DNA of 22,203 nt from Plantago elongata (lineage: Eukaryota > Streptophyta > Magnoliopsida > Lamiales > Plantaginaceae): positions 1 through 22,203 of the forward strand of contig JAYMSP010002855.1 of NCBI GenBank assembly GCA_036897095.1, given 5' to 3'. The first letter of the stretch is position 1. Every line of letters begins with the position of its first letter. The position numbers and the translations under genes were made by a program. Shown in pieces: positions 11,101-22,203 of the stretch. The notes below the pieces were generated by a model that saw nothing but the letters and a program-made list of their open reading frames with translations, ran no database searches and was not told the DNA's origin.

Positions 11101-12204
11101 TCGCGAAATTCAATTTTTACTATAGGAATTTCAAATTTAAAATAGATTTAAGACGACAATTAAAAGGCCAATTTCACTTCCGATTGAGATTTTAACCCAA
11201 AAACACAATATGAATTGTTGATTTGAAGATTTTAGCCCTTGAATTTAAAAATCTGGTGGAAATCCAGTAAGATCCGGTGAAAATTCGACGAAATTAGATA
11301 AATAGTGAGAGAAATTATAATTTTCGGCGATGGTTCCGGCGAAGAGAGAGAGAGAGAAAGATAGAACTGGACTGGACTGAATTGAACTAGACCGAAATGA
11401 TTTTCAGTTGGAGAGAACCCGACTAAGAATGCTTATCAGGTTGTTTACATTCCTCACACAAATTTATTATATATCACCTGGCCAGGGTATTTCCACGAAA
11501 AATGCATGCAAATAGATAATTTGAAAGTTTTCATTTTGTGTTGTGAAAATTGAAAACTACATGACACCAAATGTATAGTGGTACGCAATTAAGTTGCAGT
11601 AAAATACTGATGGCGAAATGAATCATTTATGCCTTTTTTCTTTGTCATGCGGTCAAATGTCTATAGCCATTTCCCAAATTTGTATGGCAATTATTATGTC
11701 TGAAGAAAGCTAATTGCAAATGATTGTGTACTCACCACTAAGTCATTAACTTTCATTTTTCAAGGCTCGAGAAGAATATTAACCTTTCAATGATATCATT
11801 ATCTAGTAAATGAGTAAGCTACAAACATAAAATCTTAGCCTTTTAAGCCATCATTAGTGATTGCTTTTAAGTTAAAAATATATATCAAAGGTTGAGATAA
11901 CTATAAGTTCAATATGATCTAAATTGTGAGCAATAGTTTATTTATGAGTTACGAAACTATCATCAATGCTGAGGTGCTAATATATATACGTGGATGTAGA
12001 ACTAGCTAGAAAAATCTTAGCTAGCTATCTAAATTGACATTTGAGATTTTATACATTGTTAATGGCTGGTTTTGGTACACTTTAATTATTATTGTTCAAA
12101 TCAGATATTGTGTAATACGTGTTAGCTCAATTATATAAGATATACTCCTTTATAAAATTTATAAATAGATTAAACTAAAATGTAAATGTAAAAGATTTTG
12201 TTTA
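11101..12204. other. Intergenic, no gene recognised; short GA microsatellite
   Basis: The part at 11230-11420 is less AT-rich, with CCGG-containing words and a GA run at about 11344-11357. It reads like a leader or an element end rather than coding DNA. The rest, to 12204, is AT-rich with no ORF, RNA gene or repeat that I could support. Confidence 0.4.
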
Positions 12205-13050
12205 GATTTTGCGTGGTTTAAGGAATTTCAAAGGAAAAGAATTTTTTTGAGGAAAATTAATTTTCTTGGAAAATATGGGAGGAAAATCATTATTTTTAAT
12301 TTTTTTGTTATTTGATAATTTTTCAGTTTTTCATAAAATTAAAAGTTAACTTTTTGATATTTCTTCTTTTTTCTTAATTTTTTTTCTTTTTTTATCTTTT
12401 ATTTTTACTAAACAGTGTATGAGTAAAAATTAATATTATTATTAGACCAACATATAATTTTTAATTACATACAAATTGACATTGAAATTATAAAAATGAA
12501 ACATTAAAATATTATAAAAGGTGAAAAAAATTAAAAAATTGTAAGTATGCGAAATAAGATAAATAGAGTAATGTAATTTGAATTTAATTTATATTATAAA
12601 AAATTATATTCTTATTTTTCAAAATATCAGTAAATATTATATGTGTAATTTATACTATGGTGGTGAGTATCTATATTTACCGGTAAATAGATATAGTTAT
12701 ACAACTTACTAATTAATAAAAAATAATATACGAGTATAATGAATTTTATAAATGAAATAATTTTTACAAAAATGTATAGATCAATGTTAATATTAACAAT
12801 AATACTCAGTTTTAGATTATATATATTTTCTCAATAAATATTATTCTATGTAAAAAAATATAAATAGATAATAATTTGTTATGATTTTCTCTTTTATTGT
12901 TGTTTTACCATGCACTTTTCCAAATTTTCCTATATTTTTCCATATTTTCCTCTACACTATTTTCATTTTCCATCAAAACAATCAGGAAAAAATACACTTA
13001 CCTTTATTTTATTTTAATTTCACTTGAAATCCCTTAAACAATACAGAGCC
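12205..13050. mobile_element. Tourist/PIF-like non-autonomous inverted-repeat element
   Basis: The left end (12205-12238) and the reverse complement of the right end (13017-13050) match at 24 of 34 positions, with a core GTTTAAGG[A/G]ATTTCAA. The right end reads GGCTCTGTATTGTTTAAGGG when reversed, similar to ends of plant Tourist-type elements. A TTA trinucleotide flanks both sides (12202-12204 and 13051-13053), as expected for the 3-bp TWA target duplication of the PIF/Harbinger group. The inside is very AT-rich and non-coding. The short TTA could match by chance in such DNA. Confidence 0.55.
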
Positions 13051-13370
13051 TTAATGTCAAGTTGATCAGATTAAGAAAACAAAATTTTAAAATTACCTAA
13101 AGACTTTAATTGAGAAATAATCAATAAAAAGTACATTAAATCATGGCAGGAGCTTCCTACTCATGTTCCGTCGAATTCAACACCTGATAATTGTTGATGC
13201 GAAACGAAGATGGATGGTGATGGTCGGATATGACTTCAAGGGCGAAGTATAGATGGCAATGAAGTCATACTTCCGGGCGGTGGTGTAATATCGGTAGAGT
13301 AGTGATGGAGATGAGGAATGATGTGAATGGATTTTTTTGGCATAAATGATTGTATACGAACTTATTTGGA
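13051..13370. other. Intergenic flank left of the LINE remnant
   Basis: The stretch is somewhat GC-richer, with runs of GATGG- and GGTGATGG-like words. A long minus-strand frame passes through it, but its predicted peptide looks unlike a known protein and continues out of the LINE 3' end, so I treat it as non-coding. Confidence 0.4.
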
Positions 13371-13381
13371 TATTGAAAATG

Positions 13382-14396
13382 AATTTTTTTTTTTTGAAAC
13401 ATAAGATAGATAAATAAACTAAAACGAGGCGATTACAAGTACAAACACTCCAAACGTGCGGCCGGACGAGCCGCGGAGCAGATTGACACTTATCAGATAA
13501 AACTAACTTACTTAGCCATCTAGGTTCAGACCAACAAACTTTACATAAACTAGCATCCATACTATTGTTACAACTACCGTTAGCCGGACTATGAAGCAGA
13601 AAGCTAGGAAAATTGCTTCCTAAGGAAACGCCGATATTAACTAACAAGTCCGCGACTTGATTACATTCCCTGTACACAATATCTAGCTTGTACTTCGTAA
13701 AATCCCGCAGCAGAGTACTGATATTTCAAGCAGGTGGTGGTGCAACCCCCGGTGCCTGGACTGATGCGGTCGTGATATTTGCTCCATGTACCTGTGAATC
13801 GTGAAAATAGAAACTTGTGAGTCCGATTGAACATGAATAGCAGTGACCTTAGCTTTAATAGCAAGAAGAAGGCCATGTCTGATGGCTTCTAATTCAACTC
13901 TATTGTTAGTATTTCGGCCCCCAAACCCAGCCAAAGCAGCTATGAAATCCCAATTGGAATTTCTCAGCACGCATCCAAACCCCGACTGGCCAGTATCTCC
14001 CACCCGAGAACCATCAGTATTTAAAGCCACAAAAGTTGAACTCGGTCGTTGCCACCTGCACTTAATTACCACACACTGTTTGTGGACATGCGGAAACAAC
14101 AAGTCAAGGTCCTGGAGTATGGACATAATTTTTTGGTTGAGTTGGAATGGCTAGATCTCCGTTCCTCTGAATAAGAAGCTGTTGCGGGTCTGCCAAAGGC
14201 ACCACCAAAACACACAGCTCCTAACTTGCTGAGGTGAGTTCAAGGGAAGAGGGAAAATTGATGTGATATTATTTTCCTCACCATCAGGCATCCCAACCAT
14301 GAACCTGCGCCTGGAATGTTCAAACGCGGTGCATTCAAAAAAAAGATGGTTTAAAGATTCAATACTCCCCGAGCAGCAAAGGTGACACAAAGGGGT
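13382..14396 (-). mobile_element. 5'-truncated LINE (L1-type) retrotransposon, 3' end with poly(A)
   Basis: On the minus strand the order is a zinc-knuckle-like segment (CHLC..., then SLNHLFFEC), then a plant LINE RNase H-like domain (ALNTDGS, GFGCVLRN, NNRVELEAIRHGL, SDSQV, and downstream YRECNQVADLLVN), then a 3' untranslated part, then 12 A residues (plus T run 13384-13395). An 11-bp word TATTGAAAATG lies directly outside the poly(A) (13371-13381) and again at the 5' edge (14397-14407), as expected for a target-site duplication. Only about the last 1 kb is present; the endonuclease and reverse transcriptase parts are missing. Confidence 0.8.
13500..14396 (-). pseudogene. Broken LINE ORF2 C-terminus (zinc knuckle + RNase H-like)
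   Basis: The reading frame is interrupted by an in-frame TAG at 14151-14153, between the zinc-knuckle part and the RNase H-like part. A shift of frame near 13720 follows, after which the conserved YRECNQVADLL segment continues in another frame. In the visible RNase H part the acidic residues of NTDGS, RVELEAI and SDSQ are present, but the breaks mean no functional product is expected. The upstream part of the zinc-knuckle open frame (14397-14507) probably belongs to the host flank rather than to the element. Confidence 0.75.
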
Positions 14397-14407
14397 TATT
14401 GAAAATG

Positions 14408-15000
14408 GAATAGAAATTGAACTAAGTTTGACAAAAGAAGTTGTATTGAATTTTAACAGAGAGAAACTGTACAAGAGATTCTTGTTGTACGAACTCCGCT
14501 CTAACACCGTCTAAATTTAACATACAATTTTAGAATTGTTACACTAGCTCTAAGTGTTAAGTTCCCATTCCACGAATATGAATTTGTCGAACCGCATAAA
14601 TGTATGCTTAAACCGGATAATACATTTTAAAAACATCCGTCAATCAGTTTGTGCTAGTTTATAATTAAGCCTATCTAGAGGTGCGAACATATGATATGGG
14701 ACTGTTTATTTACTTCTACTTAAAAAACTTAGAGCACTAGTATTTGTAGGATGCTTAAACTTTTTCTCCAAAAATCTATCCTAGTGAATCCACTATACTA
14801 TATTTAGGGGATAGTAGTTTTAATTTAAAAATGTAGGAAATCTATTTATAGTGTAAAATGACTAAATGAACATATATGACCCATCTATTACATCTTCAAA
14901 AAATTATAGGGAGTGATCAAATGAAGGATTTAGGTTACACCCAAAAATACATTTAGGGTGGACCACACCAATTTAAATTTCCTAAAATTGTACCTTTTAA
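14408..15000. other. Intergenic, no gene recognised
   Basis: AT-rich. A stretch beginning GAGCACTAGTATTTGTAGG near 14733 resembles the start of some plant MITEs, but no matching inverted end was found. Confidence 0.4.
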
Positions 15001-16700
15001 TGTAACAACCCGAAAATTCTAGTGACGTTTTACTGCGTTCTAACACGTATTAGTTATATCGATCGGTATAGCATTCTCCAAATTCTCAAACCAAACCATT
15101 TAGATTTCCTATACTAATGATCCATTTAACCTCATTTATTCATGACTTTAAACTCATGCATGAGTTACAAGAAATGAAGAGACTATTCTAGCACATTAGC
15201 CTTAGTTATCATGCATGAAACCTTTCAAACCTCACGTTGCATTTTTCTTACTATCAAATTCTAAGTGAATTCTTCACCCTTCACTTCCTTTCTCCATCAT
15301 CCTTTCCACTCCATTTCCCCACTTGTGCCGTCCCTGACTTCTTTTTAAAGCTTGGTCACATCAATAAACGTAGTAGTCGAGAAGGAAGGAGGAGCACGTG
15401 CTAGGCTAGGACGGGGCAAGTTTGCGGTTCCCTAATCTTGAAATTTCCATCGAGACAAGTTTCCCTAGGACTTGCATCACAATTATTTACATGTTTAATG
15501 TAATTTCATAAGGTTGATTGTTATTCATATCATGATATGAAATTGATTTCATTTTCGTTTATACATAAATTTGAAGTTTAATGATTTATATGTATGTATT
15601 TATATATGTTGCACTTGTTGATTTCCATGTGTGGTCCTTCTTATTAGTTTGGTTATGTTCTATAATATATATATTCACGTGTAGTATTATGCTTAGTGAG
15701 TTTTGTTTTGATGGATTATGTTTTGGATGTTGTGAACTAAATTGATCGTGATGACCACTCATTTGTATGTCTAATGCGCCAAGATAAGCTGTGTAGTAAG
15801 TGCCCATATTTTATTTGTTCTTCAACATCTAGTTGCATGTATATATACTTGTGTCACTACCATGCTAGTGCATTTTATTTGTTGAATTGCTTGGCAAACA
15901 TATATGTTATGGCGGATCAAAATTAAGTTATAGTATATGGTTTTGAATTCAATGTTTTGTGGGGTTAGTAGTTCTTTCGATTGTTGATAAAATGTTGAGT
16001 TATATATATATATGAAAGTTGTTACGCACACACTTCAGTTCATTCATTCATGTCTTAGAGTTAAGAACCATACATTTACTTTAAAAAGATATGGGTTATA
16101 GAATTCAAGTCAAAGATCATGTAACAATTAACGGGCTCGTAAGGGAAACTTTAGCACCACGTGGTCTAAGTCAAGTATTCAAGTTATTCACGTTATTCAC
16201 GGCTAGAAGGGGTACTAGTACTCCGACCGATAATTCATGTCATGCCATGTATGACCATCATAGGTGACGGTAGAACCTACGATGCCAAGTGAGCTCGCGA
16301 ATAAAAGACAAGAATCGTGCCAAGTCAAATCATTGTTTAGAGTCCGGTCAAGTCATAGGATGTATTACATTAAGCAAGACTAAAAACTTTAAAAGACATG
16401 AAGATAGAACCCCTAGGTCATGGCACGTGTATGGAGTTTGCTCAGTCAGTAGTCACGGCATACTTCTTTCTAATTATTAATTTTAGATTTGAAGTTGAGC
16501 TATTGGACGTTGCTATCAGTAATCACTACCAGAATCCTTTTAATATTTCAGTGTTTACGATTTCTCTACTCTGTAAAGTTGTAAGAATTTTATAATTTAT
16601 AATTTCGCTGCATATTTTTACAAGTTCACGAATTAATATTAAAATTTTCATGCTATGTGTTTTGACGTCGAAAACGTCCGGTAAAGCTTAAATTTTTTCA
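15001..16700 (+). mobile_element. LTR-like fragment, probably of a Ty3/gypsy-type retrotransposon
   Basis: The region starts TGTAACAACCCGAAAATTCT, which resembles the 5' end of many plant gypsy LTRs (TGTAAC..CCC). No protein-coding retrotransposon domain is present in any frame, in keeping with a solo or truncated LTR. I did not find the expected matching 3' end (ending in ..TTACA or ..CA with a 5-bp target duplication), so the right limit is approximate. Base composition changes toward the gene 2 leader at about 16740. Confidence 0.35.
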
Positions 16701-16717
16701 AATTAAGTTCGTCAAAT

Positions 16718-16738
16718 TTTAAAAATCAGTGCGCTACG
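16718..16738 (+). promoter_or_regulatory. Promoter-proximal element shared with the FabG gene (copy 1)
   Basis: Starting TTTAAAAATCAG and ending CGCTACG, this 21-base stretch matches 20945-20965 at 18 positions; all three differences are transitions. It lies about 119 bp before the Iojap ATG. A regulatory role is inferred only from its position and repetition. Confidence 0.3.
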
Positions 16739-16856
16739 AACTAAGCGCTCTTAGCCCTTCATCAGTTACCAAATTGATTTCATTTCCGTGTAACTTCCAG
16801 AACTCGCCAATTGAACCGAAATCCTAACTTCTCCGGCGACTCACGGCGGCGAGAAA

Positions 16857-19108
16857 ATGTGGTCATCTTTACGTAGCCGTGTTATCTCCACACCACCATC
16901 CCAATTACAAACCCTAACCTCTTCGCTTTTCGCTCGTCATTTCTGCTCCTCCACAGCCGTCACGGCCAACAGCCTTGAGTTGAAAAACGAGATGTTGAGC
17001 TTAGAGGAGGTTCATAAGGTTCTAAACGACGTCGGAGCAGACGATGTTAAAGTTATTCCAGCTCCAAGCCCTTCCAAGTTCGCCGATTACATGGTGATTG
17101 CTACGGGTCGTTCTCCTTGGCACGTTAGGAATATTTGTCAAGCGCTTATCTACCAGGTAGTTTCGTATCGAATACTGTGGTTTGAATGCTGTGTTGTCGA
17201 ATTGTGATTTCTCTTTGAAACTTTAGTCATTTTCTATGATTAAGTATGTGATATGTCCCTGTTCAATTGGGGATTGATGTGCATTAGTGGCTTATTGGAG
17301 AGAAAATCAATTGAAATGTTGGTGGTATTCGTGTGTGCGTGTCTAAGTATGCTGTATTAGAGACTTAGAGTGCACTGTGTGATAAATGTAGAAGAGATGG
17401 AAACTCCGTGTGCTTGCTTTTGTGTTCTTCGAGTATTTCAATTGTGTGATTGTCTGGACAATGACATTCTTGTATAGAGGCATATCCGAACTCTCAGGTG
17501 AAATGAAAGAAATGCTCTACTGTCAGTGTTTGTATTAAGTTGCATTATCATTCTTTGTATCTGTGACAGATACAGAAGATACCTATAAATATGATTCATA
17601 GTGTTAGCATTTTCCCAAGGTTTAGTTTAAATAGGTCTTGTGCAGTAATCGGTATCCTTGTGTGGACACCAAACTCTTTGACAAACTATCTAATTTGAAA
17701 GATTACAAAACATGGGACTTGAGTTAGCTGATTGAATGTTTTGCACTTCTGGCAGTAGCTCTTTTTATAGCTCCCTTTATTGATTCATTAGCAGTTGATT
17801 GATATGATGTTCTCTTTGACTCTACTAATTGCATAACATGGATGGAACTCATTATTGAACTTATTATCTTTTCCCCACCATTGGGGATTCGTACTATATA
17901 GTCGAGCAATACTATTGGATTTTCTCAATAGCCTAAGTTCTTAGTTTAGGAAAAGATGATGTTGGAAGAAATTGTGAATGTTTGTTAATATGTCTCTGTT
18001 ACGAACTTAAGAAGTTACAGTTGGCTCAGACTTTGTAATTAGGTGGTGTTTTTATTTCATGGACAGGTTAAGCAAAAGCAAAAAGGAGCAAAGAGGATGC
18101 TACTACCATCTGTGGTAGGCCGAGAAGGTGGGAAGTGGATTGTCATTGATTCAGGTCAGACTTCTTGTCTCTCTGTTTTGATGATTTGAGCCCTATGCTA
18201 TTCTATATTTACATCTTAGCATCTGATTTCATCCGCCCCTATAGTTTGGAGTTCTAGTAAATTTGTTATCGAAGTACTCAAGCAGCAGCAACTTCTGTGT
18301 GCTAGAAACAAGCGCTTAATATCCGTATTAAATGATTGCCAGTTTGCCCCTTATTGATAGTATATACTAGTTAACTATTGCCCAAATGCTGTACTTAAAA
18401 TTGGAATTCTAGTAAATTTATTATCAAGGTACTCAAGCAGCAGCAACTTCTGTGTGCTAGAAACAAGTGCTTAATAATCGTGTTAAATGATTGCCAGTTT
18501 GCCCCTTATTGATAGTACTAGTAAACTATGGCCCAAATGCTGTAAATCCCAAACCCTGTGGTCTATAAACAGCTCCCCATTAATAGATGTATCCAGTAAC
18601 ATATTTTGTCAAAATGGTGCACAGTGGATCTGGGTCATTGTGCACCCTTCATGCACTCTCTTACTCTTTCAAAGAGGATTCTACCTAAAATTCGATCAAG
18701 GGTATTTTGCACATCTGTACAAAACATCAGGAAAAATGATAAATGTAAAAAAGGTTACAGTTTGAGCATATAGTCACACATGATCACAGTGAGCATAAAG
18801 CAATTACAGCTGAGGCTTCTAATAGGTACCCTGATTATTCATGCTGTTGATGAAAATGCAAGAGCTTACTACAACTTAGAGGGGCTCTGGAATTCATCAA
18901 ATACATCAGACGCGGAAAATTTGAAGGTAAAAAACCTAAATGACCAAATTCTTACAACAGCTCCAACATATTGACTGCTTGAGTTGTCCTCAAATTTGTT
19001 CTATTGGAATTGCAGGACCTGCAGCAGGCGTTTGTGAGGATTAAGCGGCAGAGGAATAACTCGAAGAAACCTTCACAGCCACAAGAGCCACAAGAGCCAC
19101 AACTGTAG
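16857..19108 (+). CDS. Iojap-related / RsfS ribosomal silencing factor, mitochondrial type, 4 exons, 193 aa
   Basis: Exons are 16857-17156, 18067-18154, 18826-18926 and 19016-19108 (stop TAG 19106-19108), all with GT-AG introns and consistent phases. Residues 1-about 35 are rich in Ser, Arg and Thr with few acidic residues (MWSSLRSRVIS.., ARHFCSST), like a mitochondrial presequence. The RsfS (DUF143/Iojap) domain spans about residues 47-160: SLEEVHKVLNDVGADDVKVI, FADYMVIATGRSPWHVRNI, the GREGGKWIVIDSG segment and the hallmark RAYYNLEGLW. In the known family, RsfS binds ribosomal protein uL14 on the large subunit and blocks subunit joining; here the target would be the organelle ribosome. The C-terminus is a short basic/Gln-Pro tail (QPQEPQEPQL). 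The start ATG has A at -3 (GAAAATG) and is the first ATG of the leader region near 16750-16856. Confidence 0.92.
17157..18066 (+). other. Intron 1 of the Iojap-related gene
   Basis: The donor is CAG|GTAGTT and the acceptor is GGACAG, phase 0, about 910 bp. Nothing recognisable is inside; the minus-strand open frame at 17724-17909 is within the intron and has no homology I know. Confidence 0.85.
18246..18544 (+). repeat. Tandem duplication (about 155 bp) inside intron 2 of the Iojap-related gene
   Basis: Copy 1 is 18246-18394 and copy 2 is 18401-18544. They share long exact stretches, e.g. TACTCAAGCAGCAGCAACTT and ATTGCCAGTTTGCCCCTTAT, with a few substitutions and a short deletion. The intron itself runs 18155-18825 (donor CAG|GTCAGA, acceptor TAATAG). 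Confidence 0.93.
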
Positions 19109-19480
19109 TTTCTGCTTTAGCTGTCAGTACATAGTGCGGTGGTAATTTCTGTCAGTTATGACCTTGAGTCAGAGATGTTCTCAGAGTGCTGGATTGGCAA
19201 CATTCACAGCTTGGCTCATTAAACTTGTCTGAAAAATGCCTCGCCATGTTTCCATTGCAGTATTCTGTTTGTGGGTCACTGTGATTGATTGTGCGAAACA
19301 GGTGACTACAAGAAATAAGCGGTCAATCATTGTAGACTTGTAGGAACAAGGATAGCTTTTTAAGTTGGAACAAACCTGTTGATTTAGCTATTCTGCTTCG
19401 TGTTGATTTCAATACTACATCCTTCTGGAAGAACTATACCTGCTTTACCTTTTTTTTCTTGTTGGGATAAATTGTCATCT
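19109..19480 (+). other. Probable 3' UTR of the Iojap-related gene
   Basis: The sequence directly after the stop is less AT-rich than the spacer beyond about 19440 and has no open frame of note. The polyadenylation point cannot be placed from the sequence; the end given is approximate. Confidence 0.4.
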
Positions 19481-20944
19481 TATTTGTCGTTTACTTTATA
19501 TTTTTATTAGTGAAATTCGGGCAACCTTATTTTCTATGGGTACTCTTATGCAAGGGAAGTGATATTTGTAAAAATACTGCGGTACTCACGTCCATTTGGA
19601 TGGTCAACAATTCAACATTCATTGCTTCAACTGCTAAAGCAGGTTGGCGTTGTGAAATAATCTTCATTTTAAAGTATGAGAAGCTTTTAAGTTTTAACAA
19701 CTTTTGTCGTTATTTGAGTTCAAGCCACAACAATTGAATAGGTGTTACCGTATTAGGTAGGTATGAGATGTGTTTGCCACAAGTAGTCTTACTATTGATC
19801 TTCATTTCATGATTACAAACACATGTACAAATTAGAACCATGGAACCTTCTTTATGACATTGTAATTTGGCATATGTCCAAACATGATTAAATAAAGGGG
19901 AATTCAGTTTTTTTGGAATTTGATACTAGTATTCAAAATGAAAAGTCTCAGTTCTTCCAATGTTAGAAGTTTGGTATGGGTATTTATAATTTTGTTGTTT
20001 TCAAGTTTCAACTATGATCACTCTCCAATTCAGTTGAGGGGGAGGGATATATTGCACAAGTAATTAGTTATTATAAGCCACTTCACTCAAGTAGGGTACA
20101 TGATTAAATTCTAAATTTATGTACATAATATTCTTGTCGTAAAGAAACGAATCTAACAAGTCATCTCGAATGGTAGAATCTGAACTCCAATCTAGTTGAC
20201 TCTCTCATTCTATTTGGCTAGCAACTTTAGTCAAAGAATACTATTCATTTTCATTTATTTAATTGTTGTTTTCTCCGTCCCATCACAAATTTTTAACTTC
20301 GACTTTTTTCTGGGGCAACTGTTTTAAACTTTATAAAAAATTTAAGTATGATATAAATTAGGCTTGTTAAACGCAAGATCAAATTTACTAAATACAGGAC
20401 CCAATTTAAACATATTATAACTTTATCCAAAACTAAAGTAAATTATAAAATAATCCTTTAACTTTGAAAAAAAAAATTTGAACAAAAATCATTTTAAATT
20501 TGTCATTTAACCCCCTTACATACACTTCCTTCTTCACATTCGATCAAAGGACCATTTAAACGAAATCTAAGAACACGAAGGAGAAATCGAAATATTAGTT
20601 CTTCACATTTTTATTCGTCAACGTGATAAATCGACGGAGCCTCGGAGGAATGGGGGGTGTTGGTCGGATTCGAAGGTTGACCGCTGGAAAGTTCCAATCT
20701 GGAACTTAGAAGCTCATACATTCGTGTTTTCTCGTTATATAAGGGGTGTAAATATGAAATTTTACGGTATATTTAATAAATATGAGACCAACTTTTTTAT
20801 TTATACTATTTTAATTTTTTTTGTAATATATTAAAAGATGTTCCGTGTTTAGTTTAGTAATGTGCTAAATTTATGAAAAGGGAATGTTTATCTTGTTCTC
20901 CATTACCATGATAACAAGTGATGAACGTTTCTTTATTCTTGGAA
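19481..20944. other. Intergenic between the Iojap-related and FabG genes
   Basis: AT-rich spacer. The word CTCCGTCCC at 20273-20281 resembles a Stowaway MITE end, but no opposite end was found. A more GC-rich patch at about 20620-20710 holds the near-palindrome GTTCCAATCTGGAAC. An open frame at 19510-19737 begins at GTG and is not believed to be a gene. Confidence 0.45.
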
Positions 20945-20965
20945 TTTAAAAATCAGCACGCCACG
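20945..20965 (+). promoter_or_regulatory. Promoter-proximal element shared with the Iojap gene (copy 2)
   Basis: This is the counterpart of 16718-16738, ending CGCCACG, about 151 bp before the first ATG of the FabG gene. It could be a shared cis-element, a short repeat remnant, or chance. Confidence 0.3.
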
Positions 20966-21115
20966 CACTCGTCCTACTGTAAAAAACACACACAGTACTA
21001 TAGTTCTATACACATCAATTGGGGCTGATATCATATCAGTCAGCTTAAATCAGTGGCGACTTCCATTTCTTCTCGATTTCTCCTCCGCTCAGCCACTACC
21101 ACGATTCTTCACAGA
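20966..21115 (+). other. Leader / proximal promoter of the FabG gene
   Basis: There is no ATG in this stretch, so 21116 is the first AUG. Codons 21053-21115 are open and in frame with the CDS, beginning with a GTG and encoding a Ser/Thr/Arg-rich peptide. An in-frame TGA lies at 21026-21028. TATA-like words (CTATAG, CTATACA) occur at about 20998-21012, but no clear core promoter can be fixed. Confidence 0.45.

Positions 21116-22203
<1,088 letters not shown>

Noticed and set aside
13843-14154. 103-codon plus-strand ORF
   Set aside because: It is the antisense of the LINE RNase H-like segment, whose protein motifs are on the minus strand.
14397-14507. Extension of the LINE zinc-knuckle frame to 14507
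   Set aside because: The peptide loses similarity to LINE proteins exactly at the candidate target duplication, so this part is probably host flank read in frame by chance.
16289-16595. Two overlapping plus-strand ORFs in the LTR-like region
   Set aside because: Short, without known motifs; they lie in repetitive DNA just upstream of the Iojap-related gene.
18487-18974. Plus-strand ORFs in introns 2-3 of the Iojap-related gene
   Set aside because: The second only overlaps the true exon 3 in the right frame; the rest of both is intron sequence including the tandem duplication.
19510-19737. 75-codon plus-strand ORF downstream of the Iojap-related gene
   Set aside because: GTG start, no domain, AT-rich spacer.
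20273-20340. Stowaway MITE-like end (CTCCGTCCC)
   Set aside because: Only one end was seen; no inverted partner or clear TA duplication within the spacer.

Overview
The window looks like nuclear DNA from a eudicot plant. It is AT-rich, its genes are split by GT-AG introns, two of its proteins begin with organelle-targeting-like leaders, and the long gaps hold decayed plant-type transposons. Nothing bacterial, viral or CRISPR-like was seen. I cannot name the species; an asterid is a guess only.

Three genes are supported. (1) On the minus strand, about 7100 down to before 293, is a complete six-coding-exon gene for a basic, Ser/Pro/Arg-rich protein of about 1160 residues. It belongs to the plant family with the N-terminal MPPSPA..SPGRE block (BPP / basic proline-rich family, microtubule-associated in Arabidopsis). 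This is the long form, with an acidic Ser-rich C-terminal half, a CxxC..CxxC pair and a C-terminal CTIM that fits a CaaX prenylation box. It has an intron in its 5' leader. (2) On the plus strand, 16857-19108, is a four-exon gene for a 193-residue mitochondrial-type Iojap-related / RsfS ribosomal silencing factor. (3) On the plus strand, from 21116 to the right edge, is the 5' part of a plastid-type 3-oxoacyl-ACP reductase (FabG/KAR) gene with three exons visible. The two plus-strand genes are tandem neighbours, both housekeeping organelle functions (translation and fatty-acid synthesis).

The 9.7 kb between gene 1 and gene 2 is a transposon and repeat graveyard: a 25-bp direct repeat (9100-9232); a long AT-rich array built on a TTAAAACTATAACA-like motif (about 9480-11100), with a tandem dimer and three copies of a larger module; a Tourist/PIF-like inverted-repeat element with candidate TTA target duplications (12205-13050); a 5'-truncated LINE with poly(A) and a candidate 11-bp target duplication (13371-14407); and an LTR-like fragment (15001 to about 16700) that ends just before the gene 2 leader.

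The observations most worth checking are the CaaX box on the long BPP-like protein, the strand-switching motif array, the presequence-like peptide encoded upstream of the first AUG of the FabG gene, and a 21-bp near-identical element shared by the two plus-strand promoters. I did not find a convincing new multi-gene system.
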